Assembly (NCBI GenBank): GCA_004557125.1
Contig: SFET01000003.1
Location: forward strand, 62,001-126,000
Reading direction: 5' to 3'
Source: Clostridiales bacterium
GTDB taxonomy: Bacteria; Bacillota; Clostridia; Christensenellales; Aristaeellaceae
DNA length: 64,000 nucleotides
This document shows, in pieces, positions 38,406 to 47,235 of the stretch. The position numbers and the translations under genes were made by a program. The notes under the pieces were generated by a model. It did not search any database, had not been told where the DNA came from, and saw nothing but the letters and a program-made list of their open reading frames with translations. Numbering within the stretch: position 1 is the first letter of the stretch; each line of letters starts with the position of its first letter.

Positions 38406-39780
38406 AAAACCTCGCTTTCAGTATGTAACCGAACGCGCATATGCAGTGTTGCTTGATCTGGGCATCGATCATTTTCCCATTTCGCCATGGAAAATCATTG
38501 AGCAATTCTCAGACCGGATCAGGTGCCTGTCTTGGAGTGATGGCCGAAGCGTACTGAATACGGATGATCCCTTTCATCTGCATAAAATCGGCGCAGAAGC
38601 GCGGACTCTCCGCATCCGCAACACTGGAATATACATGATCGTATATGATGATGTTCGCGTCACCAATAAGGATCGAATCCTCTGGACAATCATGCACGAA
38701 CTCGGTCATGTTTTCTGTAAGCATCTCGATAACTTTGATGCGACTGCATTGGATCGAGGGGGCTTGACAGACGATGAAAACGGAGTTCTTGAGGTTGAAG
38801 CGCATTTCTTTGCATCAGAGATGTACGCGCCAAGTGCTGTATTCAGTCGATTCACGGGTGTTACACCCGAGGAGATTCAGTTGCTATGCGGTATCTCCGG
38901 ACAGGCAGCGCGAAAAATACATAAGCGTCTCTATGTGGACGAATCGCATGTGGGCACGCGGATGGATGAAAAAGTGTTCCGCAATTTCACTGCTTCGCTG
39001 ACACATCATCTCGGCGAAATGATGTATGCGGGTATCGTTCGTATTTGGGGCAAACCGAACTACACGAAATATCTGAAGTATTGCCGTAAGTGTCATCGAT
39101 GCAGATCGTTCAACATGGATCCAAATGCGAAGCATTGTATATACTGTGGCAACAGTCTTGAGTTCGACAGGCATGAAATGACATTAATAGAGTGGCATAA
39201 TGCGGAGAAAGCAATGCTATCGGTACCGGGAAAAGACCATTTTTCTTTTCCGGAACGTCACGGCTATAATCCTGAACAGGATAGTGCTCCGGGCATCAGC
39301 TATTGCCCAATCTGCATGAATGAGGAGTTTTCGCCAGACGCCAAATTCTGCAGAGTATGTGGGCACCCGTTATATAACGTCTGCCTCGAAGAGCGGAAAC
39401 TGCTGAAATGCGATGCGCATTATTGCCCCGACTGTGGCAGCGAGACCAGCTTCCATCGTGGATATCAACTTGTCGAAGAGCGACTGAAGCGGTTTCAAAA
39501 TGAGCGCCAGCTCTGCCACTTTGAGGATGACTGGCTGGAATATCCGTATTGGGATTTTGTGCAGATGTGCATAAGCTCAAAAGGCAACCTTGCGTTGAGA
39601 AGCGCGCTTCTCTATTCGCGTGCTTTCGTGGACGATAGCGACGGAATCATTGTATATGTCTTATCGGAAAAGGCAGCGACAATCGTGCGGGATAATCAGC
39701 AGTTGATACTGCAGAAAGCAAATAAAAACGACACTGTGAAACACGGATCTTTGGAGGTTTACGTCGTAAATGCTGTATAA
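38380..39780 (+). CDS. ImmA/IrrE metalloprotease with C-terminal zinc ribbons
   Basis: 466 residues, much longer than usual ImmA (about 130-170). The zinc-protease motif is HELGH (106-110) with the third ligand Glu140 in EVEAHFFASEM. A helical part (145-230) follows, then three or more zinc ribbons: CRKCHRC/CIYCG from about 234, CPICMNEEFSPDAKFCRVCG and CDAHYCPDCG from about 310. A final roughly 100-residue alpha/beta part is unassigned. ImmA enzymes cut XRE repressors. The added ribbons suggest a sensing or binding role. First gene of the putative defence cluster. Confidence 0.9.
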   Translation: MPARRELPKKPRFQYVTERAYAVLLDLGIDHFPISPWKIIEQFSDRIRCLSWSDGRSVLNTDDPFHLHKIGAEARTLRIRNTGIYMIVYDDVRVTNKDRILWTIMHELGHVFCKHLDNFDATALDRGGLTDDENGVLEVEAHFFASEMYAPSAVFSRFTGVTPEEIQLLCGISGQAARKIHKRLYVDESHVGTRMDEKVFRNFTASLTHHLGEMMYAGIVRIWGKPNYTKYLKYCRKCHRCRSFNMDPNAKHCIYCGNSLEFDRHEMTLIEWHNAEKAMLSVPGKDHFSFPERHGYNPEQDSAPGISYCPICMNEEFSPDAKFCRVCGHPLYNVCLEERKLLKCDAHYCPDCGSETSFHRGYQLVEERLKRFQNERQLCHFEDDWLEYPYWDFVQMCISSKGNLALRSALLYSRAFVDDSDGIIVYVLSEKAATIVRDNQQLILQKANKNDTVKHGSLEVYVVNAV

Positions 39781-40093
39781 CGAACAGATTCAGATGGATG
39801 AGAGCATGCGTCTTGTGGTATGCCCTCGTTGTGAAAATGAACAATTCAGTAAGTTAGCGAAATATTGCCGCATATGCGGCTTGCCACTATATAACTACTG
39901 TACTGATGAGCATTGCGAGGAAAATAATCCAGCAAACGCACGTTTCTGCGAAACTTGCGGTTCGCCCACGATTTTCAATACCCTCAATATTCTCCGCCCG
40001 TATAACGAAGTCAATCCGTCCGTGTCTGCACCGGAGGTTACGCCGACTCAGGAAGATTCTTTTGATGTACCGGATGACGAACTGCCCTTCTGA
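39770..40093 (+). CDS. Double zinc-ribbon protein
   Basis: 107 residues with CPRCEN, FSKLAKYCRICGLPLYNYC and NPANARFCETCGSP: two or three treble-clef/ribbon knuckles closely like those in the ImmA tail, followed by an acidic disordered tail. It starts inside the end of the ImmA gene (11-bp overlap). Probably arose by duplication of the ribbon part. No enzyme motif. Confidence 0.8.
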   Translation: MLYNEQIQMDESMRLVVCPRCENEQFSKLAKYCRICGLPLYNYCTDEHCEENNPANARFCETCGSPTIFNTLNILRPYNEVNPSVSAPEVTPTQEDSFDVPDDELPF

Positions 40094-40107
40094 GATTGGT
40101 GAAGAAT

Positions 40108-40524
40108 ATGGGGAAAATATATCGGGATGACAGGGCTATTTCATCTAACCTCAAAAACGAAGTTTGCCCGTACTGCAAAAATGATCTAGGCTGGATCGAT
40201 GACGAGGTCTGTGAGATTTGCCACCATCATATTGTGAATCGTTGCACGATATGCAATCACAAGAATCCAAATAACGCAAGGTATTGCGAACAATGCGGTG
40301 CAGAGACTTTCTTCCTGAAGGAAAAGTTGTTGTTCGCTTTTGATACAACCACATCATCGGAAGAAATCAAACGCATCAAAAGATTCAGACGTGAATTCTA
40401 TAAAGACAGAGATGCTCAACGTATCGGTCAATTCGGCCATATAGATATATTCGCAGGTGAGCTCAAGGATCGGGATGATTTAGAAAACCCAATGGTAATG
40501 GACTGGCTGTGGCATGACGATTAA
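40108..40524 (+). CDS. Zinc-ribbon protein
   Basis: 138 residues from the ATG at 40108 (GGTGAAG upstream); earlier GTG/TTG codons are possible. CPYCKND, CEICHHHIVNRCTICNHKNPNNARYCEQCGAETFF gives ribbons of the same type as the two genes before; the C-terminal part is basic then acidic (EIKRIKRFRREFYKDRDAQRIG). Function unknown; third member of the ribbon series. Confidence 0.77.
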   Translation: MGKIYRDDRAISSNLKNEVCPYCKNDLGWIDDEVCEICHHHIVNRCTICNHKNPNNARYCEQCGAETFFLKEKLLFAFDTTTSSEEIKRIKRFRREFYKDRDAQRIGQFGHIDIFAGELKDRDDLENPMVMDWLWHDD

Positions 40525-40587
40525 TTGAACCTATTGCGAGCCGACAGAGATTCTGTCCTTCCCACAGAATATCAAGGAACGATTACT

Positions 40588-40839
40588 ATGATTGACTACG
40601 CACCCGGTATGCGTACCATCATTCGAGATGAAGAATGGATGGTCAAAAAAATAGAAATCAACAACCTTGGCAACAAGACTTTGCATTGTATAGGCATTTC
40701 GCCTCTTGTAAAAGACAGAGAAGCTATTTTCCTTTCGGATTTGGAGAATATCCAGATTGTCAATCCTGCTGATGTGAAGTTGATTCCGGACAGTTCGCCG
40801 TTCTATAAGCAGTCACTTTGGTATTCGTCTGTTCTTTGA
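40588..40839 (+). pseudogene. N-terminal remnant of an SNF2-type defence helicase (DrmD-like)
   Basis: 83 residues from an ATG with AAGGA upstream. MIDYAPGMRTIIRDEEWMVKKIEIN ... LVKDREAIFLSDLENIQIVNPADVKLIPDSSPFYKQS resembles the N-terminal domain of large SNF2 helicases such as DrmD of DISARM (about 1000 residues). The frame ends abruptly at WYSSVL, before any helicase motif. It seems to be a fragment left after deletion. A functional small protein cannot be excluded. Confidence 0.6.
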
Positions 40840-40879
40840 GGTAAAGGGCTAATGGTTGACCACGAGAGAGGTATCAATA

Positions 40880-42256
40880 ATGAAGAGAATTGCTATACTT
40901 ATTTCTGCTGAGCAATATCTACCATCAATATCATTTCCGGAAGGATCAATAGATCTTCCGGGAGGCATGTATGATATACGGGCTCTTTCATTGCGTTTTT
41001 CACAGCTGGGGTTTTCTGTTCAAGAACTCAGGAATGCAACCAAAGAAGCTATTATATCCTCCATAAATAACACTTCTGACAGTCTGATTAATGATTCCAT
41101 CTGCATTGTGTATTTTACTGGTCATGGTGGGCACTACATGGGGAATAACTATATATACCCGGTAGATTTTCCTTCAGAATATGATATAAAGAAGAATCTG
41201 CCTGATGCAGCAATTGATATTAGAAATATAATTTCTCAGTTTCACAATCATGGTAAGCTGATTATGATCCTTGATGCTTGCAGGTCAGATTTTGGTGAAT
41301 CAAAGGGTTACTTTTCAGAGATGGCGTCTGCAGAGAATGTATATATTGCTTATGGCACCATGTTCACTGGCACAGCAAGCGGAGCAAGTAACGGAATGAG
41401 CAGGTTTACTGAAGCAATCTGTGATGAAATACTCGCACCGGATATTGATATCGACACTGTTTTCACGCGTGTTCGTCGAAATGTCTTGAGAAAACACGGT
41501 GCACAAATACCACAGAGTGTTAACACACTCATATCATCAACTGTATTGAATCCAAGTATCACGACGACAACCAAGGGACAACAAGTGTATGATTTTGTTC
41601 AGGAATACGGAGATTACTATGATGATAAATATGGTTATTTTCATGGTGACGATCTCGTATTTATTGATGCAGCTCAAAAATACCAAATGAGCCTTCTTGA
41701 TGCAATTTGGCAATTCAGAATAATTGATAACCAAGTTTTTCGTGAAAGAGGAGGAAGTGTAATTGAATTAACTGAAGATGAGAGTAAAATAGTATCTTTC
41801 ATGGCTTTTACTAAGGGGAACAGCTTTTTTCACCATGATGAAGCATATACTTGGTATTATGGTGGAAGACAAATCCGAATGGGCGAAATACCTCCTCTTC
41901 CAGAGAGTATGCAACAGAAAATGCCAGAAGAAGGTAAGGCTATTGATGTTCAATTTACTGTAAGGAAAGACACTGAATGGTTATATTTACTGACAAATCT
42001 ACCCGAGAATTGCGAATTATTCATACTAACAAACACGATGAAATCTGCACAAAAGTGTAGAGTCAGTAATGGAAAACTTAGCATCCCAATGGATGAAAAT
42101 ATTTCTTGGCTATCAATTTCTTCAAATGTGTTTTCAACGGATCAGTTAGGAAAAGGATTGTTGGGTGAAAAAAACCGTAATTTAGTCGGTCAATACGTCC
42201 AATATCACCCGATCATTGGGAATAATATCAAGTTCCGTACAGAAATCGCATTATAA
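40880..42256 (+). CDS. Caspase-like (C14) protease, candidate defence effector
   Basis: 458 residues from the ATG at 40880 behind AGAGGT; an earlier ATG at 40856 has no ribosome site. Residues 1-~235 are a caspase p20-like domain with catalytic His82 in YFTGHGGH and Cys134 in MILDACRSDF. The rest holds a helical segment (LLDAIWQFRIIDNQVF) and a beta-rich C-terminal domain that I cannot assign. No signal peptide, so it acts in the cytoplasm. The gene is much more AT-rich than its surroundings and ends the cluster before a strong terminator. Substrate and trigger unknown. Confidence 0.88.
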   Translation: MKRIAILISAEQYLPSISFPEGSIDLPGGMYDIRALSLRFSQLGFSVQELRNATKEAIISSINNTSDSLINDSICIVYFTGHGGHYMGNNYIYPVDFPSEYDIKKNLPDAAIDIRNIISQFHNHGKLIMILDACRSDFGESKGYFSEMASAENVYIAYGTMFTGTASGASNGMSRFTEAICDEILAPDIDIDTVFTRVRRNVLRKHGAQIPQSVNTLISSTVLNPSITTTTKGQQVYDFVQEYGDYYDDKYGYFHGDDLVFIDAAQKYQMSLLDAIWQFRIIDNQVFRERGGSVIELTEDESKIVSFMAFTKGNSFFHHDEAYTWYYGGRQIRMGEIPPLPESMQQKMPEEGKAIDVQFTVRKDTEWLYLLTNLPENCELFILTNTMKSAQKCRVSNGKLSIPMDENISWLSISSNVFSTDQLGKGLLGEKNRNLVGQYVQYHPIIGNNIKFRTEIAL

Positions 42257-42345
42257 GAAAAAGTAGGGGTTGCAAGGGTATGCACAATCCAACGAAACTC
42301 CGGCAGGGGTTGCATTGTATCAAAATTGGAGTGCAGAGCCATATC

Positions 42346-42385
42346 ATCTACCAGCTTTTGATACAAAGGCTGGTAGATTTCTTTT
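42346..42385 (+). terminator. Terminator after the caspase gene
   Basis: Perfect ten-pair stem ATCTACCAGC / GCTGGTAGAT followed by TTTCTTTT, 90 bp behind the caspase stop. Confidence 0.88.
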
Positions 42386-42478
42386 ACCCCCTGACGGTCA
42401 GAAAACCCTTGCGGCAAGGGCTTTCCGGATGTCTTTCGCTAAATGATAGATCGAAAACCGTATATTCCAGACACGCAA

Positions 42479-42524
42479 ACGGGCGTTGGAGGACTTTTCA
42501 GCTCTCCTGCGCCCGTTCTTTTTT
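42479..42524 (+). terminator. Second intrinsic terminator
   Basis: Stem ACGGGCG / CGCCCGT with an inner GGAG / CTCC pair, then TTCTTTTTT. The sequence between the two terminators (42386-42478) has no gene and may be a 3' scrap of a lost gene. Confidence 0.75.
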
Positions 42525-42551
42525 ACCCCCCTGTGGTGCTCAAATGAGTTA

Positions 42552-42622
42552 CGCGAAAAGATAGACCGGATTTTGCCTCATTCGGGAGTTTCGCGGAATT
42601 TTAAGGGGTTTCGCGAAAAGAT
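42552..42622. repeat. 60-bp-spaced CGCGAAAAGAT repeats near the element boundary
   Basis: CGCGAAAAGAT at 42552-42562 and 42612-42622, with a related TTTCGCGG at about 42589. The second copy is part of the palindrome TTTCGCGAAA. They lie where AT-rich phage sequence meets GC-rich decayed DNA, so an attachment or recombination site is possible but unproven. Confidence 0.4.
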
Positions 42623-42661
42623 TGAATCAGGGCCTTTTCATCTGCACCAGCGTCTCCTTGA

Positions 42662-43291
42662 GGTGCATTCCGTCCACCAGTCCAGCGAGGTAGCAACTCC
42701 TCCACATGGAGCGTGGCCCCGGAATACTTGAAGCGCTGGGGCGACGAGGTGCTCCGCCCGGCGGGCGCACAGGCGCTCATGGGCGCGGGCGAGTTCATGG
42801 CGGGAAGCTGGTGCCGGTTCTGCAAGGCCCGCAATCAATGCCGGGCGCGCGCCGAATCCTTCCTCGAAATGGCGAAGCTGGAGTTCACCCAGCCCGCGCT
42901 GCTCTCGGACGAGGAGATCGCCGAGGTGATTGCCAAGGCGGATGAGCTGGCCAAGTGGGCGGCGGACGTGTACGCCTTCGCGCAGGACGAGGCCATCGTC
43001 CACGGCAAGCAATGGCCCGGCTTCAAGGTGGTCGAGGGCAAGAGCAGCCGCAAGTATACCTCCGAGGAGGAGGTCGCGCAGGCCGCCGTCGCCGCTGGCT
43101 ACAAGGACATCTACAAGCGCAGCCTCATCGGGATCACCGAGATGGAGCGCCTCATGGGCAAGGACAGGTTCCGGGAGATTCTTGGGCCGCTGGTGTACAA
43201 GCCCAAGGGCAAGCTCACGCTGGTGCCCGAATCGGATAAGCGCGAGGCCGTCAGAAGCAACACCGCACAAGAAGATTTTACGGAGGTTTGA
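42662..43291 (+). pseudogene. DUF2800 protein, 5'-truncated
   Basis: C-terminal roughly 200 residues of DUF2800, a RecB-nuclease-like protein of clostridial mobile elements (normally about 370-400 residues). Homology resumes at GSNSSTWSVAPEYLKRWGDEVL and includes the iron-sulfur-type cysteines in WCRFCKARNQCRARAE. Upstream the frame meets a TGA at 42659 and the sequence is unrelated, so the 5' half, including the nuclease core, is lost. It stands before DUF2815 in the normal order. Confidence 0.8.
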
Positions 43292-43293
43292 TT

Positions 43294-43830
43294 ATGAAGA
43301 ACAATCCCAACAAGGTCATCATCCCGTGCCGTTTCTCCTACCTGCATTGCTGGGAGCCGGACAGCGTCAACGGCAGCGAACCCAAGTACAGCGTCAGCGC
43401 CATCATTTCCAAGAGTGACACGGCCACGATCAGCGCCATCAAGGCGGCGATTGAGAATGCGAAGAAGGACTCCGTGTCCAAGTGGGGCGGCAAGATTCCG
43501 CCCAACCTGAAGCTGCCGCTGCGCGACGGCGACATCGACCGCCCGGAGGACGAAGCCTACGCGGGCTGCTACTTCCTCAACGCCAACAGCCGTCAGGCTC
43601 CGCAAGTGGTGGACAGAAATGTAAAGCCCATCCTCGACCAGAGCGAGGTGTACTCCGGCTGCTACGGCGCAATCAGCGTCACCTTCTATGGCTATAACTC
43701 GAACGGGAACCGTGGCATTGCGGCGGGACTGGGCAACATCCAGAAGCTGCGCGACGGCGAATCCCTCGGCGGCAGGGCCAACGCGGCGGAGGAGTTTGAG
43801 TCCGTCGACGACGATGATTTCCTTTCCTGA
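43294..43830 (+). CDS. DUF2815 protein (likely ssDNA-binding)
   Basis: 178 residues, start ATG behind ACGGAGGTTTGATT. VIIPCRFSYLHCWEPDSVNGSEPKYSVSAIISK, YFLNANSRQAPQVVD and YSGCYGAISVTFYGYNSNGNRGIAAGLGNIQ are typical of DUF2815, an OB-fold-like protein in phage/element replication modules, thought to bind single-stranded DNA. It is the only intact replication gene of this decayed element, between broken DUF2800 and polymerase genes. Confidence 0.88.
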   Translation: MKNNPNKVIIPCRFSYLHCWEPDSVNGSEPKYSVSAIISKSDTATISAIKAAIENAKKDSVSKWGGKIPPNLKLPLRDGDIDRPEDEAYAGCYFLNANSRQAPQVVDRNVKPILDQSEVYSGCYGAISVTFYGYNSNGNRGIAAGLGNIQKLRDGESLGGRANAAEEFESVDDDDFLS

Positions 43831-43886
43831 TACGCACAGGGGCGGCGGGCCGCTGCCGCCCCTTCCCCTGATGGGAGGTGAGAACC

Positions 43887-45869
43887 ATGCCCACGCTCAG
43901 CATCGATATTGAGACGTTCTCCGAGATCGACCTGCCCAAGTGCGGCGTGTACGCCTACGCGGATCATCCCAGCTTTGAGGTTTTGCTGTTTGCCTACGCC
44001 TTCGATGATGAGAAAACACAGATTATCGATCTCAAATGCGGGGAGCCGCTTCCCCGGCGTGTGCTGGACGCACTGACGGATTCCTCTGTCACGAAGACAG
44101 CCTTCAACGCGGCCTTCGAGCGCACCTGTCTGTCGAAGTACCTCGGCAAACATCTCTCGGCGGAAGGCTGGCAATGCACCGCCGTGCAGTCCGCCATGCT
44201 GGCCCTGCCGCTGTCTCTGGAGGGCGTCGGTCAAGTCCTGAACATCGAACGGAAGAAGCTCAAGGACGGCGAAGAACTGGTGCGGTTCTTCTCGCTACCC
44301 TGCAAGCCCACCAAGGCCAACGGCTACCGCACTCGAAATCTTCCGGAGCACGCGCCGGAGAAGTGGCAGCGCTTCAAGGCGTACTGTGTCCGGGACGTGG
44401 ACGCGGAGCGCGAAATCCGTCAGAAGCTGCGCAACTATCCGATCCCCGCCAGCGAACAGGCGCTGTACCGGCTGGATCAGGAGATCAATGACCGTGGCAT
44501 CCGGGTCGATCCTGTGTTGGTGAAGCACGCCATTGAATGTGATCTGCGCTACAAGGAACGAGCGACCGCCCGCGCCTATGAGCTGACCGGCCTCTCCAAT
44601 CCCAACAGCCCAGCACAGATCAAGGAGTGGCTGGCCGGTCACGGCGTGGAGGCGGACACACTGGACAAAAAGGCCGTCAAGGCGCTGATGCCCGACGCGG
44701 ACGGCGAGGTGCTGGAAGTGTTGAAGCTGCGACTGCTCATGGCCAAGACATCTGTGAAGAAGTATGAGGCCATTCAGCGCTCCGTGTGCTCGGACGGGCG
44801 CGTTCATGGGCTATTGCAATTCTATGGGGCCAACCGAACCGGCAGATGGTGCCTGACAGGAGATCATGAAGTGCTGACAGACCATGGTTGGGAACGGTTG
44901 GATGTATGGCAGGGAGGCACGATCGCTTGTTGGAATCCAGACGGAGAAGCGGTTTCCTTTCAGTCCGCAAACGCGCTTTGTTTCCCCTACAAAGGGAATG
45001 TCTACGCCTATTCCGATAAGCGGATTGACCAGATCAGCACGCCGGATCACCGTATGTATATCCAAAAGCGGTATGGAGATAAATGGTGGGTCTCAACGGT
45101 TGAGGAAATGGCACAGTGCCGCCCGATTATCCCCTTTACCGGATACCGGCGTGTATTGGCGGGCATGGAGCAAGCCAATCTGCGTGTATTGGTCATGATT
45201 CAGGCGGATGGGCATTACACAGAGGATGGAAGCATCCGCCTGGCTTTCTCCAAGAAGAGAAAGGTCGAACGCTGCAAGGCGTTGCTTCGCGCTGCTGGAA
45301 TCATATATGCTATCAAGACCTATAACGACCGTACAGTTTTCTCAATACTCTCGAGACATGTTCCTCTCTGGCTGCGCATGTTTCATCACAAAACCTTCGG
45401 CACTTGGCTGCTTGATGAAAGTGCGGATGTGTTTTTCGATGAGCTTGTCTATTGGGACGGCTATCGCTCGGCGGTCAACAGCATTCAGTATGTGACCTGC
45501 AATCGGAAAAATGCTGATATCGTTCAGGCGTTCGCTCACATTTCTGGTCGAAGTGCGCTCATGAAAGTAAAGCATCGTTCTAACGAGCATCCTCAATGGG
45601 GCGATGCCTATGTGCTCGACATCTGGCTCAACCCGGTGAATCGTCACGAGATTCGCAATAAGCCTGAAGCCTGTCACGCCTACACGCATATACGCGCATA
45701 TAGGGATTTTGGGTACATTGGAACGCTTTGGAACAGCGAGGATGAGGAGTCATGCTTGAAAGCACGATTGAACGGAGGTTGGTGCAGGCCGCCAAAAAGC
45801 GCGGCGGCCTTGCCCTCAAATTCGTCAGCCCCGGCACAGATGGTGTGCCCGACCGCATTGTGCTTGTGA
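43887..45869 (+). pseudogene. Family A DNA polymerase, N-terminal half with truncated intein
   Basis: Starts at an ATG behind GGAGGTGAGAACC. Residues 1-~180 are a 3'-5' exonuclease domain (LSIDIETFSEIDL, TAFNAAFERTCL, YCVRDVDAEREI) and 190-321 lead into the palm (LDQEINDRGIRV, QFYGANRTGRW). At codon 322 an intein begins and the palm/fingers never return. Instead the frame runs through a cut intein and ends in out-of-frame sequence over the VRR-NUC stub. The gene cannot make a working polymerase. Confidence 0.85.
44850..45750 (+). mobile_element. Truncated intein with LAGLIDADG-like endonuclease in the polymerase
   Basis: Insertion right after GANRTGRW, a conserved polymerase motif. Block A is CLTGDHEVLTDHGW with Cys1, block B is STPDHRMYI, and a DOD-type endonuclease follows (VLVMIQADGHYTEDGSIRLAFSKKRKVERCKALL). 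No block F/G with the C-terminal His-Asn before the C-extein is seen, so splicing should be impossible. The 3' limit is approximate. Confidence 0.8.
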
Positions 45870-45895
45870 AAGGAGGCTGCGACACACATGAATGA
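45752..45895 (+). pseudogene. VRR-NUC nuclease, truncated stub
   Basis: 47 residues, start ATG behind GAGGATGAGGAG. LESTIERRLVQAAKKRGGLALKFVSPGTDGVPDRIVL is the N-terminal half of a VRR-NUC domain; the catalytic E-x-K half is missing, as the frame ends after VKGGCDTHE. The junction lies in the ribosome site of the next gene, consistent with an internal deletion. Confidence 0.82.
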
Positions 45896-46409
45896 CGCGA
45901 TTCAAAACATGCTGCTGGATTTGAAAGTCCGACAGCTGGCCGGTGAGCACATGCCCTGTCCCCGTTGCGGCAGAAATACCATGAAGGATAGGATTTACAC
46001 CAACGCGCTCAGCCGCCACGCGGACATCTACATTTGCGACGAGTGCGGCACGGCGGAAGCACTACTGTGTATGATGAGCAACCCGCTGCCGCTGGCATGC
46101 TGGGCAGCGTTCAGGGAACAGCCGCCTAAATCCGATTTGAAAACGCTGTCCGGCGCGGAGGCGATGGAGCGCGTCCGCGCGGAACAGGTGCCGTTCCTGA
46201 CAGAGCTGTACGAGCGCTGGCGGGCCGCGCCGCCCGGCGCGGATTTCGAAGCGTTCCGGCGCGAGGTAGTGCGGGAATGTCCGGGCATGACTCGAATGTG
46301 GGAGCACCCCTTCGCCGTGGAATATGAGACTGCGACCGGTCGCCTGTTGATTCAGTTCAGCACAGCGGAAGGCAAAACCCGTGTGCAGGGGTTCGTCATT
46401 GACAGATAA
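45888..46409 (+). CDS. Zinc-finger protein of clostridial mobile elements
   Basis: 173 residues, ATG behind AAAGGAGG. The first 60 residues are conserved (MLLDLKVRQLAGEHMPCPRCGRNTMK, NALSRHADIYICDECGTAEAL) with two CxxC pairs for zinc; the rest is a helical and strand region without known motif. Function unknown. The gene looks intact and overlaps the truncated nuclease stub by eight bases. Confidence 0.75.
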   Translation: MNDAIQNMLLDLKVRQLAGEHMPCPRCGRNTMKDRIYTNALSRHADIYICDECGTAEALLCMMSNPLPLACWAAFREQPPKSDLKTLSGAEAMERVRAEQVPFLTELYERWRAAPPGADFEAFRREVVRECPGMTRMWEHPFAVEYETATGRLLIQFSTAEGKTRVQGFVIDR

Positions 46410-46426
46410 CAGAGCTTGATTTCAAA

Positions 46427-46456
46427 GCAGTCTGGCAGTTCGCTGGGCTGCTTTTT
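46427..46456 (+). terminator. Terminator behind the zinc-finger gene
   Basis: Stem GCAGTC / GGCTGC with an inner CAG-TTCG-CTG hairpin and then TTTTT. The rest of 46457-46644 is GC-rich without a gene. Confidence 0.7.
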
Positions 46457-46644
46457 CGTTGCCCGCAGCCTTGCCCACGTCGCGGCCACGTTTGGCCCAC
46501 GTCGGCCTCCGTCCCCGTGGCGCGAGGGTTTTCCCGACCGGCGCGCGTGGGCGGCACGTCGGCCCGACAGGGCCTTGATTTCAAAGACCCGCGCAACGAG
46601 AAAAACCGCCCCAGCGGAGCGGCAATCCTCGGTTTGCCTTGGCT

Positions 46645-47235
46645 TTACCTGTATTTGAAAGCCTGGTAGCTGGTGTTGCTGAACAGCAGTCCGCGCTCAT
46701 TGATGAACGTGCCCACCGTGGCGATGTATCCCGTTCTGTCCATGATGGCCAGCTTCGACTGTGCCAGCTGGCCGATATAATTCAGGAGCCGGGGCCGCGT
46801 GAGGTCGCTGGGCGCGTGAATGATTTCGGAGAGGTAGCGCGTGATGAACAGCGCCGTGTCGCTGTACTCGTGGTTGTTCGGGTCGCTGGTCAGCCGGATG
46901 ATGCCGTTGTGCGCGACGCCGCACTCGCACTCCGCATCCAGCGCTTTCATGTGCGCCAGTTGATTTGAAAGCGGAAACGGATGGGTCATCTCGGGGTTCA
47001 CCCCGGCCTGCGTGCTGATTCGGAAGTGGTACACGACGCTGTCCTTCGCGGTGAAGTGTTCCGCGCAGATGGCCTCGAGAAAACTCTCGACATCCATGAA
47101 ACCCTTGTGGATGTGAACCTGTCCGCCTCGGGCGACCATGTATCCCGCGCCGTGCGGGTTATGGGAGAACATGGTCTTGATTTGAGAGACGCTGGGCTGG
47201 CGAGTCCTCGCCGGGGATACGCAAATGATGCACAT
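46645..47235 (-). CDS. Class II glutamine amidotransferase-like protein
   Basis: 196 residues from an ATG behind AGGAGGACAAAAGC, so that Cys2 follows the initiator Met as N-terminal nucleophile (MCIICVSPARTR). HNPHGAGYM, VYHFRISTQAG and CGVAHNGII are typical of Ntn-type class II glutaminase domains; these stand-alone forms are frequent in clostridial mobile elements. Normally such domains release ammonia from glutamine; no synthetase partner is present, so the role is unknown. Confidence 0.85.
   Translation of the reverse strand: MCIICVSPARTRQPSVSQIKTMFSHNPHGAGYMVARGGQVHIHKGFMDVESFLEAICAEHFTAKDSVVYHFRISTQAGVNPEMTHPFPLSNQLAHMKALDAECECGVAHNGIIRLTSDPNNHEYSDTALFITRYLSEIIHAPSDLTRPRLLNYIGQLAQSKLAIMDRTGYIATVGTFINERGLLFSNTSYQAFKYR

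Noticed and set aside
42205..42417. A 70-codon minus-strand frame at the end of the caspase gene
   Set aside because: It crosses the caspase 3' end and its terminator and has no ribosome site.
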